Notes: generated from the letters alone by a model not told the origin. Shown: positions 7,487 through 16,187, numbered from the stretch's first letter. The stretch is 34,452 nucleotides of DNA from Bradyrhizobium macuxiense (GCF_001542415.1 NZ_LNCU01000092.1:85760-120211); one strand, 5' to 3'. Translations and numbers: made by a program.

Positions 7487-8007
7487 ACGCCATCGATCCG
7501 CGAGAGTTGCGCAATGCCTGTGGTCAATTCGGCACCGGCGTCACGATCATCACGACGCATTGCGACGGACGCGATCACGGCATGACGGCCAATGCCTTCA
7601 TGTCGGTCTCGCTCGATCCGCCGTTGGTGGCGATCTCGGTCGCCAAGAATGCCAAGATGCTCTCCAACATTCACAAAACGAACCGCTTTGCGGTCAGCGT
7701 GCTGGCCGAGGGCACGGAGGATCTCGCCTGGCATTTCGCCGGCAAGCCCAAGCTCGATCTCTGCGACATCTTCGAACGACGCAACGACCTGCCTGTCATC
7801 GCCGATGCGGCCGCCTATTTCGTGACTGATCTCGCCGATGCGATCGTCGCGGGAGACCACACCATTTTTCTCGGCCATGTCCGCGAGATGTCGCTGGACC
7901 ATAGCAAGCGACCGCTGCTGTTTTTCCGTGGCCGCTTCGGCAGCCTCGCCGACCCGCACCCTGCACCACCGCTGCTGGATCATGCCGGCTACGAGTTCAT
8001 CTGGTGA
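7483..8007 (+). CDS. Flavin reductase, HpaC/PheA2-like
   Basis: A 174-residue protein of the flavin reductase split-barrel family. It shows CGQFGTGVTIITT near the N-terminus, GMTANAFMSVSLDPPLVAISV (flavin-binding strand-loop) and the C-terminal DHTIFLGHV ... PLLFFRGRFG. Partners of HpaB-type monooxygenases use NAD(P)H to reduce FAD, which then diffuses to the oxygenase. It is translationally coupled to the FAD-synthetase-like gene upstream (ATGA overlap), and 75 bases separate it from the dioxygenase. The oxygenase partner is on the opposite strand across the promoter region. That split is unusual, since the pair is often adjacent on one strand. Confidence 0.88.
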   Translation: MNAIDPRELRNACGQFGTGVTIITTHCDGRDHGMTANAFMSVSLDPPLVAISVAKNAKMLSNIHKTNRFAVSVLAEGTEDLAWHFAGKPKLDLCDIFERRNDLPVIADAAAYFVTDLADAIVAGDHTIFLGHVREMSLDHSKRPLLFFRGRFGSLADPHPAPPLLDHAGYEFIW

Positions 8008-8082
8008 GAGTGGCCGACAGACGCGATTTCCCCGAGAACAACACGCAGACCACCCAACCGAACGAAAAAAGGAGGAACGACC

Positions 8083-8952
8083 ATGCTGAACGTCAACAAG
8101 GACAGTATTACCGATATCGTGATTGGAGCGCTCTCGAATGACATTCCACCGCGCAACCGTCGGATCCTGACGAGCCTGATCCGTCACCTGCATGATTTCT
8201 GCAGAGAGGTCGATCTGACCTTCCCGGAATGGTTCGCCGCGTGCGAATTCCTCCGGCGCGCCGGTGATATCTCGGACGAGAAGCGCAATGAGTTCATCCT
8301 GATCGCGGACATTCTCGGCGTAGAGGTGCTGGTCGACATGCTCGACCATCGCATCACTGATGGCGAGAGCGAATCCACCGTCCTCGGACCGTTCTACCGC
8401 GAGAACCCGCCGATCCTGCCCAAGGGCGCGTCCATCATCAAGAAGACGTTCGACAACGCGCAAACCGTCCGGGTCGCGGGGCGGATTACCGACACAGCGG
8501 GACGGCCGATCGAGGGCGTCACGATCGACGTCTGGGAAGACGCGCCGAACGGCCTTTACGACCTGCAGGATCCGGAGCAGCCGGCCTACAATCTGCGCGG
8601 CCGACTCTTGACCGATACCAATGGCGAATACGCGTTCGTGGCGCTTCGCCCCGAGCCCTATCCGATCCCCTATGACGGCGCAGGCGGCGAGCTTCTGAAA
8701 TACATGGGCCACCATCCCTGGCGCCCCGGCCATATCCACTTCATGCTGTCGAAGGACGGCTATCAATCGCTGATCTCGCAGATCTACGATTCCGAGACCA
8801 AGTACCTTGACAACGACTCGGTCTTCGCCGTCAAGCAGAGCCTGATCGGCAAGTTCAGGAAGGCGCCGGAAGGCGCCGATACCGACCTCGTGCTCGATTT
8901 CGACTTCAAGCTCAAGAAGGCGGCTGCCGAGCAACTCGTTGCGGCGGAGTAG
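8083..8952 (+). CDS. Intradiol ring-cleavage dioxygenase (catechol/hydroxyquinol 1,2-dioxygenase)
   Basis: A 289-residue enzyme with the N-terminal helical dimerisation domain (residues 1-100) and the beta-sandwich catalytic domain. All four non-haem Fe(III) ligands are present: Tyr159 (GLYD), Tyr193 (EPYPIP), His217 and His219 (RPGHIHF). The 34/24/2 spacing is family-typical. The stretch YPIPYDG ... GHHPWRPGHIHFM resembles hydroxyquinol- and chlorocatechol-type enzymes more than classical CatA. The gene neighbours catB and catC, which are useful only if the product is a muconate. The substrate is therefore unresolved between catechol (or a substituted catechol) and hydroxyquinol. The ATG at 8083 has an excellent AAAGGAGG. 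A strong hairpin follows at 8964. Confidence 0.9.
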   Translation: MLNVNKDSITDIVIGALSNDIPPRNRRILTSLIRHLHDFCREVDLTFPEWFAACEFLRRAGDISDEKRNEFILIADILGVEVLVDMLDHRITDGESESTVLGPFYRENPPILPKGASIIKKTFDNAQTVRVAGRITDTAGRPIEGVTIDVWEDAPNGLYDLQDPEQPAYNLRGRLLTDTNGEYAFVALRPEPYPIPYDGAGGELLKYMGHHPWRPGHIHFMLSKDGYQSLISQIYDSETKYLDNDSVFAVKQSLIGKFRKAPEGADTDLVLDFDFKLKKAAAEQLVAAE

Positions 8953-8963
8953 TACCCGCTGCG

Positions 8964-8993
8964 TCCTGCCAAGCCGCGCTAGGCTTGGCAGGA
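8964..8993 (+). terminator. 12-bp perfect stem between dioxygenase and catB
   Basis: TCCTGCCAAGCC, loop GCGCTA, then the exact complement. The hairpin lies 11 bases after the dioxygenase stop and 29 bases before catB. Without a T-run it may be a partial terminator or mRNA stabiliser that sets the dioxygenase-to-catB expression ratio. Confidence 0.55.
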
Positions 8994-9022
8994 TCATCTC
9001 TCGATCCGACAAGTGAGGACCT

Positions 9023-10201
9023 ATGGGGCGCGCCCTTATCGACATCGCCGAGCCTGTGGAACAGATGCGGACGCCCGCGAAGGACACTGCGATCCGCAGC
9101 ATCGACACAACAATCGTGGACGCCCCAACGCGCCGCCGGCACAGGCTTTCGAACACGGAGGTCACGCATCAGAGCTATGTGCTGGTGCGGGTCCTGCTCG
9201 AAAATGGCGTATCTGGAATTGGCGAAGCCTCGACCCTCGGCGGGCCGCGCTGGGCCGAGGAAAGCGTGGAATCGATCCGGGCCACGGTCATGACCTATCT
9301 CGCGCCGGCCCTCCGCGGCCAATCTGCTCTGGCGTTCGAAGCCAATGCTATCCGAATGGGCAAGGCCGCCACCCGCAACTATGCCGCCAAGGGCGCGATC
9401 GAGTCCGCGCTCCTCGACGCCGCCGGCAAGACGCTTGGCCTTCGGGCCAGCAGCTTGCTCGGCGGTGCGGTGCGCGAGCGCATGGAGGTTATCTGGGCGC
9501 TGGCTTCGGGCGACAGCGGCCAGGAGCTGGAGGAAGCCAAAGAGAAGCTTCGACGGCGCGAGCACCGGCAATTCAAGATCAAGTTCGGCTTCAACCGGCC
9601 GCAAAGTGATTTGAAGCGCCTTGAAGCCTTGCGTAGCGGCCTCGGTAACGACGTGCGCTTGATCGTCGATGTCAATCAGGGCTGGAGCGAAGCCGAGTGC
9701 GTCCGGTTCATGCCTGCGCTGGAAGAGCTGGATGTCGCCCTCGTCGAGCAGCCGGTTTCAGCGTTGCAACTGGAGGCGATGTCCCGCGTTGCCGCGCGGA
9801 CCTCGATTCCACTCCTCGTCGACGAGGCTGCCTTCACCAAGGAAGAGGTCGCTCGCGCTGCGACGATGGGCTGCGGCAGCGTCTACTCCCTGAAGCTCGT
9901 CAAAAGCGGCGGCCTGTTCGAGATGAAGCGCGCCGCGGCGGTTGCGGCTGCGCATGGTCTCGAGCTCTATGGCGGCTGCTTGCTGGAAAGCAGCATCGGC
10001 GCGGCAGCGCATCTCGCCGCATTCTGCACGCTGCCGAAGCTCGAATGGGGCACCGAGCATTTCGGCCCGCGAATCCTCGTGGAGGATCTGGTCACCACCT
10101 CGATCAAGTTCGACGAATTCGAGATCTGCGTCCCGGATAGCGCCGGTCTCGGCGTCGAGGTCGATGAAGACAAGATCCGCGTCTTCGCCCGCAAGGACTA
10201 G
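9023..10201 (+). CDS. catB: Muconate cycloisomerase (enolase superfamily, MR/MLE)
   Basis: A 392-residue protein with capping domain and (beta/alpha)7-beta barrel. Catalytic residues match Pseudomonas muconate-lactonising enzyme in order and spacing: K185-I-K187, Asp216 (VDVNQG), Glu242 (VEQP), Asp267 (LVDEAAF) and Lys291 (SLKLVKSGG), with gaps of 29, 26, 25 and 24 residues. The C-terminal ESSIG and WGTEHFGP blocks are also CatB-like. It would convert cis,cis-muconate, or a substituted muconate, to a muconolactone in the cytoplasm. CatC at 4640 takes the next step. The ATG at 9023 has GAGG close upstream; the internal Met15 is another possible start. A small hairpin overlaps its stop codon. 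Confidence 0.9.
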   Translation: MGRALIDIAEPVEQMRTPAKDTAIRSIDTTIVDAPTRRRHRLSNTEVTHQSYVLVRVLLENGVSGIGEASTLGGPRWAEESVESIRATVMTYLAPALRGQSALAFEANAIRMGKAATRNYAAKGAIESALLDAAGKTLGLRASSLLGGAVRERMEVIWALASGDSGQELEEAKEKLRRREHRQFKIKFGFNRPQSDLKRLEALRSGLGNDVRLIVDVNQGWSEAECVRFMPALEELDVALVEQPVSALQLEAMSRVAARTSIPLLVDEAAFTKEEVARAATMGCGSVYSLKLVKSGGLFEMKRAAAVAAAHGLELYGGCLLESSIGAAAHLAAFCTLPKLEWGTEHFGPRILVEDLVTTSIKFDEFEICVPDSAGLGVEVDEDKIRVFARKD

Positions 10202-10219
10202 GCAGATGGCGCTCTGCCT
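10200..10219 (+). terminator. Hairpin overlapping the catB stop
   Basis: AGGCAGA, loop TGGCGC, TCTGCCT: a 7-bp perfect stem beginning on the last bases of the catB stop codon. No T-run. It may separate catB expression from the LysR gene downstream. Confidence 0.4.
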
Positions 10220-10388
10220 GCGGACAATTGACAAACCGGGGGCCCACGCCCAGTCTTCGCATCGGAACCATCATCTCACTCTTGCGCCGATGCACGATCG
10301 CCACGAAGCCCGGCCGGCCTTCCCCGCAGCTTCCCAGGAAGCGCGCAAGCAACCGTTTGGCTAGCCCGTGACCGGCCGCGACGATGTC

Positions 10389-11300
10389 ATGGATCTCAGA
10401 CGACTGAGCTATTTCGTCGCCGTCGCCGAGGAACTGCATTTTGGCCGTGCCGCGTCGCGGCTCGCGATCGCCCAGCCGCCGCTCAGCCGGCAGATCGCGC
10501 AACTCGAGAGCGATCTCGGCGTCATGCTCATCGACCGGAGCCGGAGCCAGATCCGATTGACCCAGGCCGGCAGCGTGCTGCTGGACCGCGCGCGCGACGT
10601 GCTGGAGCGGCTGGATCGAACGCACCGCGAGATCAAGCGGATCGGAGACGGCTTTTCGGGTCACCTGCGCGTCGCCTTCGTCGGGTCCGCGACCTACGGC
10701 GTCCTGCCCAATGTGATCAAGGCGTTTCGTTCCGCCTATCCGGACGTGGAGCTCGCGTTGTCGGCGATGAACAACGCCGAGCAGAAGCGCGCCGTGATCC
10801 AGCGCGAGATCGATATCGCCGTTGCCCGGCCCTCGCTCGAGGACGAGGAGTTGAAGTCGGAACCGCTGTTGCAGGAGCCGCTGATCCTCGCTCTGCCCGA
10901 CACCTCGCCCCTGCTCGAACAGCAGGTCACGCGGCTATCGGCGCTGAAGGCCGAGACGTTCATCCTTTATCCGCGCAAGCCGCGCCCGAGCTTTGCCGAC
11001 CACATCCTCAACATCTGCCTCGAAGAAGGCTTCATTCCCAAATCGCAGGTGCTGGCTCAGGACTATCAGACCGCGATCAGCCTGGTGTCGGTCGGGGTGG
11101 GCATCGCATTGGTGCCGAAATCAGTCTCGCAATCGGAACGACCCGGCGTCGCCTATCGCCCCTACGAGGGTCATAATCCCGGGACCGCACTTTCGCTGAA
11201 CTACCGGCGCGACAACCGGATGCCGCACATCTTCAACTTCCTGAAGGTCGCGCAAAAGGTCACGCGGCGTCCGCGCGAGCAGCAGCCGCAGAACGACTAA
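10389..11300 (+). CDS. LysR-type regulator, CatR/BenM-like
   Basis: A 303-residue LTTR. The N-terminal winged helix-turn-helix reads MDLRRLSYFVAVAEELHFG, then AASRLAIAQPPLSRQIAQLE (residues ~22-41), typical of the CatR/BenM/ClcR branch that controls catechol and chlorocatechol genes with muconate as co-inducer. The C-terminal effector-binding domain starts near residue 90 (HLRVAFVGSATYG). The ATG at 10389 gives the canonical LTTR N-terminus; the GTG at 10368 adds seven residues, and neither has a good Shine-Dalgarno. Unlike most catR genes it follows the operon it probably controls in the same direction instead of diverging from it. It is convergent with the liv operon. Confidence 0.88.
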   Translation: MDLRRLSYFVAVAEELHFGRAASRLAIAQPPLSRQIAQLESDLGVMLIDRSRSQIRLTQAGSVLLDRARDVLERLDRTHREIKRIGDGFSGHLRVAFVGSATYGVLPNVIKAFRSAYPDVELALSAMNNAEQKRAVIQREIDIAVARPSLEDEELKSEPLLQEPLILALPDTSPLLEQQVTRLSALKAETFILYPRKPRPSFADHILNICLEEGFIPKSQVLAQDYQTAISLVSVGVGIALVPKSVSQSERPGVAYRPYEGHNPGTALSLNYRRDNRMPHIFNFLKVAQKVTRRPREQQPQND

Positions 11301-11372
11301 CGCCGACGGCATGCGTGACAACGCAACGCGGAGCTTCGCGGACGACGACCGGATCCGGATCGTTGCTCCCCC

Positions 11373-11391
11373 AGGCCACGAGGTGTGGCCT
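11373..11391. terminator. Hairpin between convergent regulator and liv operon
   Basis: AGGCCAC, loop GAGGT, GTGGCCT: a perfect 7-bp stem lying between the LysR stop (11300) and the end of the leftward small ORF (11391). It is placed to stop transcription from both sides, although no T-run is visible. Confidence 0.45.
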
Positions 11392-11504
11392 CACACCCGC
11401 CGCGTGTGGAAGCGATAGAGCAGGATGGCGAGCGTGATCGCGGCAATCACGTAGAACGTCACGGCATCGGTGTTGGGATGTCCTTCGACGAAAGTCAGCA
11501 TCAT
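11391..11504 (-). CDS. Small single-span membrane peptide at the end of the liv operon
   Basis: A 37-residue ORF beginning MMLTFVEGHPNTDAVTF. A hydrophobic segment VTFYVIAAITLAILLYRF (residues ~15-32) and a basic tail HTRRV follow, giving a predicted N-out/C-in single-span peptide. A strong GGAGGG lies 4-7 bases before the paired ATG codons. It sits 37 bases after livF on the same strand, so it is the last gene of the transporter operon. I do not recognise it. It may be a small accessory subunit of the permease or an unrelated membrane peptide. Confidence 0.6.
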   Translation of the reverse strand: MMLTFVEGHPNTDAVTFYVIAAITLAILLYRFHTRRV

Positions 11505-11541
11505 TTCCCTCCTGCTGTGAAGATTGCAAATGTTTCGGGCA

Positions 11542-12282
11542 TCATCGCATCGCGCTCTCGTGGTCGCCGATGGCCCATTCCTTTGCGCTGGCGCCAGCCA
11601 TCGAGCGGACGCGCTCCTCGTCGTTTGCAAGCTCGGCGGCGCTGCCGTTGTAGATGATGGCACCGTCATCCAACACATAGGCGCGATCTGCGATGCCCAG
11701 GCTGACGCGAACGTTCTGCTCGACCAGGAGCACCGAAATCCCCTCCTTGCGCATCGTCTGGATGATCTGGAAGACTTCCTTGACGATCAGCGGCGCGAGG
11801 CCCTGGCTCGGCTCGTCGAGCAGGAGAAGTTTTGGATTGAGCAGCAATGCTCGCGCGATCGACAGCATCTCCTGCTCGCCGCCGGACAGCTGGCGGCCGC
11901 GATTGTCCCGCCGCTCCGCGAGCCGCGGGAAGGTCTGGAATACGCGCTTGGTGTCCCAGGGGCCCGGCCGCGCGACCGGCACCCGCAGATTGTCCTCGAC
12001 GGTCAGGTTGGCGAAGATCTTGCGGCCTTCCGGCACGTAACCTACGCCCAGTCCCGCCACCTGGTAGGGCGACATCCGGGTCGCGTCGATCCCGAACAGC
12101 TTCACATGGCCGTCGCGTGGCGGGGTCAGTCCCATGATGCTGCGGAGCGTTGTCGTCTTGCCGGCGCCATTGCGGCCAAGCAGCACGACGATCTCGCCTT
12201 CGTTCACGGTCAGGCCGACATTGTGAAGGATGTGGCTCTTGCCGTAGAACGTCTGCAAACCCTCAACCTTCAGCGGCATCAT
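11542..12282 (-). CDS. livF: Branched-chain-type ABC transporter ATP-binding protein LivF
   Basis: A 246-residue ATPase. Walker A is GRNGAGKT (~36-43), the Q-loop region follows, the signature is LSGGEQ (~133-138), Walker B is LLLLDEPSQGLAP, and the switch His is replaced by Gln in VEQN, as usual for LivF. The MxVxGLQTFYGKSHILHN opening is LivF-specific. It pairs with LivG on the cytoplasmic face of LivHM. It overlaps the livG stop by 4 bases. Paralogues of this family in aromatic-degrading alphaproteobacteria import benzoate-type acids as well as amino acids, so the substrate is open. Confidence 0.93.
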   Translation of the reverse strand: MMPLKVEGLQTFYGKSHILHNVGLTVNEGEIVVLLGRNGAGKTTTLRSIMGLTPPRDGHVKLFGIDATRMSPYQVAGLGVGYVPEGRKIFANLTVEDNLRVPVARPGPWDTKRVFQTFPRLAERRDNRGRQLSGGEQEMLSIARALLLNPKLLLLDEPSQGLAPLIVKEVFQIIQTMRKEGISVLLVEQNVRVSLGIADRAYVLDDGAIIYNGSAAELANDEERVRSMAGASAKEWAIGDHESAMR

Positions 12283-13022
12283 TGGCTCTCTCCGAGATAG
12301 GCTGCCTGCACCGCCTCGGATGCCGCGATCTCGTCGGGCCTTCCCTCGGCCAGCAAGCCGCCCTGATCGAGCACCGTGATGTAGTCGGCTAGGTGGAACA
12401 CCACGCGCATATCGTGCTCGATCAGAACGATGGTGTAGTTCCTCTCCTTGTGCAGGCGACGAATGAGCGTCGTGATCTCGTACGTCTCCTGATCGCCCAT
12501 GCCCGCCGTCGGTTCATCGAGCAGCAACAGGCGCGGCAGTTGCGCCAGCGCCATTGCGATCTCGGTGGTCCGCTGGTCACCGTGGGAGAGCTCGCCGACC
12601 AGCCGGTCCGCCTTGGCACCGAGCCCTACCAGCGCCAGCATTTCGGCCGCAACGTCGTTGGCAAGCTTTGCGTCGGCCCGGTTCGGCAGCATGTGCAACG
12701 TCTGCCGCGCCGCGACTTCCGCCGCGGTCAGCACGTTCTCGTGGACGGTCAGCTCCGGAAAGACCTCCGTGATCTGGAACGTGCGACCCATGCCAAGTCC
12801 GACCCGCAGGTGCGCCGGGACATGCGTCACGTCCTTGCCCTGAAACAGGATTGATCCCTTGGTCGGCGGAAAGTAGCCGCTGATCATGTTGAAAAAGGTG
12901 GTCTTGCCCGCCCCGTTCGGGCCGATGATGGCGCGCAGTTCACCGGGCCTGACGGACATCGACACGTCCTTCACGGCGACCAGATTGCCGAAGCGCTTGG
13001 TGATGTTGCGAACCTCGAGCAT
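12279..13022 (-). CDS. livG: Branched-chain-type ABC transporter ATP-binding protein LivG
   Basis: A 247-residue ATPase. It has Walker A GPNGAGKTT (~36-44), a signature region reading LSHGDQR rather than LSGGQQR, Walker B LLLLDEPTAGMGDQE and the switch His in LIEHDM. The long insert after the Q-loop (MGRTFQITEVFPELTV) is LivG-type. The start ATG at 13022 lies two bases after the livM stop, so the two are tightly coupled. The frame continues upstream into livM, but that part is shadow. LivG forms a heterodimer with LivF. Confidence 0.93.
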   Translation of the reverse strand: MLEVRNITKRFGNLVAVKDVSMSVRPGELRAIIGPNGAGKTTFFNMISGYFPPTKGSILFQGKDVTHVPAHLRVGLGMGRTFQITEVFPELTVHENVLTAAEVAARQTLHMLPNRADAKLANDVAAEMLALVGLGAKADRLVGELSHGDQRTTEIAMALAQLPRLLLLDEPTAGMGDQETYEITTLIRRLHKERNYTIVLIEHDMRVVFHLADYITVLDQGGLLAEGRPDEIAASEAVQAAYLGESQ

Positions 13023-13024
13023 GG

Positions 13025-14029
13025 TCACACCGATTTGCGCGTGCGCCGCATGCCGAGCAGGCCGCGCGGAAAGAACAGCACGACGATCACGAAGATCGCG
13101 CCGACAAAGGACATCCAGTTCACGGTCATCGACGAGATGTAGTCCTGCAGCACCACGAACACCGCGGCGCCGACCAGTGGCCCCCAGAACGTCCGCATGC
13201 CGCCCATCACGCACATCACGACCAGATAGCCTGACAGCGAATAGTGCAGCGCCAGCGGATCGGCGAAGTTGTTGAGGAGCGCGTAAAGGGTGCCCGCAAG
13301 CGCGGTGAAGAAGCAGGAGATGGAGAACGACAGCCAGATCTGACGTTCGACGGGGATAGCCAGGAAGCGCGCGCGACGCTCGTTCTCCCGGATTGCCCGC
13401 AAGGTGTGGCCGAATGGAGAGCGGACCAGCAGGCCCATCAGACCTACGGCGAGGGCGAAGACGGCGAGCAGGAAGAAATAGAACTTGTTGCCGCCGTCGG
13501 TGATGTCGAGCGTCAGCGGACCAAATCCGATCGGCTCGCGGTGAAAATCGCGCAAGCCGTCAAAGCCGCCGGTGAAGTCGTTCCAGCTATAGGCGAGATA
13601 GTACCAAAGCTGCCCGAACGCGATCGTGCACATCGCAAAGTAGACGCCGCGGCGGCGCACGATCAAAAGACCGAACAGGGTCCCGGCCAGCCCGCCCAGC
13701 AGCGTCCCCAGCAACATGGCAAGCGGCGTGCTGTGGGCGAGATATCGCAACGTGAGTCCGGCACCATAGGCGCCAAGCCCGAAATAGGCGGCATGGCCGA
13801 AACTCAGGACGCCGGTGAAGCCCAGCAACAGGTTCAGCCCCATCGCGGCAAGCCCGAACACCAGCACCCGCCCGGCGAGCGCTGTGTAACCGCCGAGCAA
13901 TGGGAGCCAGTAGGGAACCGCGATCAGAATGGCCCAGACGACGGCGAGCATGACCCATTTCGGAACGGCCGGGGTCCGCCTCGTACCAATCGCCCCGGCG
14001 GTTGCGCCCGTGCCGATCTCAGCACTCAT
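13025..14029 (-). CDS. livM: Branched-chain-type ABC transporter permease LivM
   Basis: A 334-residue permease with about nine or ten hydrophobic helices. The LivM hallmark is GLNLLLGFTGVLSFGHAAYFGLGAY (~63-87). The EAA-like coupling loop is SPFGHTLRAIRENERRARFLAIP. The N-terminal ~22 residues are Gly/Thr/Ala-rich and cytoplasmic. It overlaps the livH stop by ATGA. With LivH it forms the transmembrane channel in the inner membrane. Confidence 0.93.
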   Translation of the reverse strand: MSAEIGTGATAGAIGTRRTPAVPKWVMLAVVWAILIAVPYWLPLLGGYTALAGRVLVFGLAAMGLNLLLGFTGVLSFGHAAYFGLGAYGAGLTLRYLAHSTPLAMLLGTLLGGLAGTLFGLLIVRRRGVYFAMCTIAFGQLWYYLAYSWNDFTGGFDGLRDFHREPIGFGPLTLDITDGGNKFYFFLLAVFALAVGLMGLLVRSPFGHTLRAIRENERRARFLAIPVERQIWLSFSISCFFTALAGTLYALLNNFADPLALHYSLSGYLVVMCVMGGMRTFWGPLVGAAVFVVLQDYISSMTVNWMSFVGAIFVIVVLFFPRGLLGMRRTRKSV

Positions 14030-14895
14030 GCCATCATTCCTTCCTCGCCCATCAGGCCTCGCGGACGAACGAGGAGCACGATCATCATGATGGCGTAGAT
14101 CACGGCCTCACTTGCCGACGGATAGAAGACGGTCGTCAGCGCTGCCGCGACGCCGATCAGCAGTCCGCCGAACAGCGTGCCGATCAGGCTGCCGACGCCG
14201 CCGACAATGATCGCGATGAAGCTCGGCATCAGCAGATCGTCGCCCATATTGGGATTGAGGCCGATCTGCCCGGCGGCCAGCACGCCGCTCAGCCCCGCCA
14301 GCAGGCAGCCGAGCGCGAAATTGAACGTCCGCAACAGGCTGATGTTGACCCCGAGCGACGCCACCGTCTCGAGGTCGAGCGTACCTGCCCGGATGCGGAT
14401 GCCGACTTGCGTGTAGCGCAGGAACGCGAACAGTCCGAGCACCGCAACGATCACGACGCCGACCATGAAGACGCGATACCAGGTGATGAAGAACAGCGTC
14501 GGGCTGATCGGCTGCGACAGGAACTCCGGCAACCCGAGCGGCAGTCCGTTCGGTCCCCAGATATAGCGAGCCGCATCCTGCATCACGAAGGCGAAGCCGA
14601 ATGTCAGCAACAGGCTGTAGACGGGATCGCGGTTATAGACGCGCCGGATCATCAACCGCTCGACCGCAAGACCGATCAGCGCGGTGATGAAAGGCGAGAC
14701 CAGCAACGCGCCCCAGTAACCCAGCGCCGGCGACAGCGTGAAAGCAAGATAGCCGCCGAGCGCCAGGAAGTTGCCGTGCGCGAAGTTGATGACGTTGCTG
14801 AGGTTGAGGATCAGGGAAAGACCGAGCGCCATCAGCACGTAGAACGCACCGATGATGAGACCATTGGTGACGTTGAAGAGTATGACTTGAAACAT
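14026..14895 (-). CDS. livH: Branched-chain-type ABC transporter permease LivH
   Basis: A 289-residue permease with eight or so membrane helices. The family opening is NGLIIGAFYVLMALGLSLIL, followed by NLSNVINFAHGNFLALGGYL. The later GVLAAGQIGLNPNMGDDLLM and GGVGSLIGTLFGGLLIG blocks are also typical. The start at 14895 lies 41 bases after the binding-protein stop. It forms the membrane pore with LivM. Confidence 0.93.
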   Translation of the reverse strand: MFQVILFNVTNGLIIGAFYVLMALGLSLILNLSNVINFAHGNFLALGGYLAFTLSPALGYWGALLVSPFITALIGLAVERLMIRRVYNRDPVYSLLLTFGFAFVMQDAARYIWGPNGLPLGLPEFLSQPISPTLFFITWYRVFMVGVVIVAVLGLFAFLRYTQVGIRIRAGTLDLETVASLGVNISLLRTFNFALGCLLAGLSGVLAAGQIGLNPNMGDDLLMPSFIAIIVGGVGSLIGTLFGGLLIGVAAALTTVFYPSASEAVIYAIMMIVLLVRPRGLMGEEGMMA

Positions 14896-14936
14896 CCGGC
14901 CCTCGGCCCTCGTGAGTGTTCAGCCCGCGGCTTGGA

Positions 14937-16187
14937 TCAGGCCGGCGCCACCATCTTGCAGCCGGTGTCCGCGACCGAGCCCGCGGCCTCCTCGCCCGGA
15001 ACGAGCGCCGAGACTGCGAAAAGATCATCCGGCTCGCCCTTCGGCGGATGAACCTCGCCGACGAAGATGTTCGGCATCAATTCATGATCTCCGGCACGGT
15101 AGCGCACCTTTCCAGGTTGCAACGCGACGTCCGGCGGCAGCTCGAGGTCTTCCAGTGCCTTCGCCATCTTCGGACCTTCAAGTGACTTCGCCTTCTCTGC
15201 CGCCAACCGGACCGTGTGCATCCCCACGTATCCGAACCAGTCGCGCGCGGAGGGCGTCTTCTTGGTGGCAGCGCGGAAATCGCTGACGAACTTGACGACC
15301 TCAGGCACCTTGGGCTGGTTCCACCACCACTCCATGGTCCACCACCCGGTCTGCGCGTCGGGCGGACATCCCTTGACGCTTTCCAGCTCGAACAGCGCGC
15401 CGCCAAGCGCCATTTCCTTCTGCATGCCGAACTGCGTGAATTGCTTCATGCAATTGATCTGCGTGAGGCCGCCCATGTTGTTGAGCAGAACGTTCGGCTT
15501 GTAGGCCTTCGCCTTGATCAGCGTCGCGGAGAAATCGGTGTTGTTGATCGGGAGCATGTCGCCCTCGAATGTCCCGCCTGCCTTCTTCAGCGCCTTGATG
15601 AAGGCATCCTGCAAGGTGTGGCCGTAGGCATAGTCCGGCGTGATGAAGAACCACTTCTTGCCGAACTTCTTTACCAGTTCCGGCGTGACCGCATTGGCGT
15701 CCATCGTCGTGGTGTTGCAGATGCGGAAGACGTTCCACTTGCAGCTCGTTCCGGTGATCGGATCGGTGTGGCCGCCGGGAACGATATGGAAGATCTTTTT
15801 CTCGTTGGTGACCTGTGACATCGCATAGGCGATGCCGGAATTCACGTCGCCGAGGATGACCGCGACATTGTCGCGATCGATCAGCTTTCGGGTCTTCTGC
15901 ACGCCGGTGCCGACATCGTTCGCGGAATCTTCGACCAGGAGCTGGACCTGGCGGCCAAGAATGCCGCCCTTCTTGTTGATTTCGGCTTCGGCGTATCGAG
16001 CGCCGTCGACCTCACTTTGCGCCAGCGCAGACAGCACGCCGGTCAGCGGATTGACCATTCCGATCTTGATCGGCTCGTCCGCGAGCGATTTGACGATGAA
16101 GGGCGCGCCAATCACCTGGCTGCCGGCCAGAGCGAATCCGGACTTGATGAGCGTGCGACGATTGATCGACACCCGAATCGTAGCCAT
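14937..16187 (-). CDS. ABC transporter substrate-binding protein, branched-chain (Peripla_BP_6) type
   Basis: A 416-residue periplasmic protein. The leader NRRTLIKSGFALAGSQVIG (residues ~9-27) contains a Tat-like twin-arginine motif, so folded export is likely. The mature part begins PIKIGMVNPLTG, the family's first strand, and continues with the two-lobed Leu/Ile/Val-binding fold. Substrate is unknown; nearness to the ring-cleavage genes suggests an aromatic acid or phenol-derived compound, but amino acids remain possible. The ATG at 16187 has a GGGAGG 6 bases upstream. It is the first gene of the transporter operon. Confidence 0.92.
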   Translation of the reverse strand: MATIRVSINRRTLIKSGFALAGSQVIGAPFIVKSLADEPIKIGMVNPLTGVLSALAQSEVDGARYAEAEINKKGGILGRQVQLLVEDSANDVGTGVQKTRKLIDRDNVAVILGDVNSGIAYAMSQVTNEKKIFHIVPGGHTDPITGTSCKWNVFRICNTTTMDANAVTPELVKKFGKKWFFITPDYAYGHTLQDAFIKALKKAGGTFEGDMLPINNTDFSATLIKAKAYKPNVLLNNMGGLTQINCMKQFTQFGMQKEMALGGALFELESVKGCPPDAQTGWWTMEWWWNQPKVPEVVKFVSDFRAATKKTPSARDWFGYVGMHTVRLAAEKAKSLEGPKMAKALEDLELPPDVALQPGKVRYRAGDHELMPNIFVGEVHPPKGEPDDLFAVSALVPGEEAAGSVADTGCKMVAPA

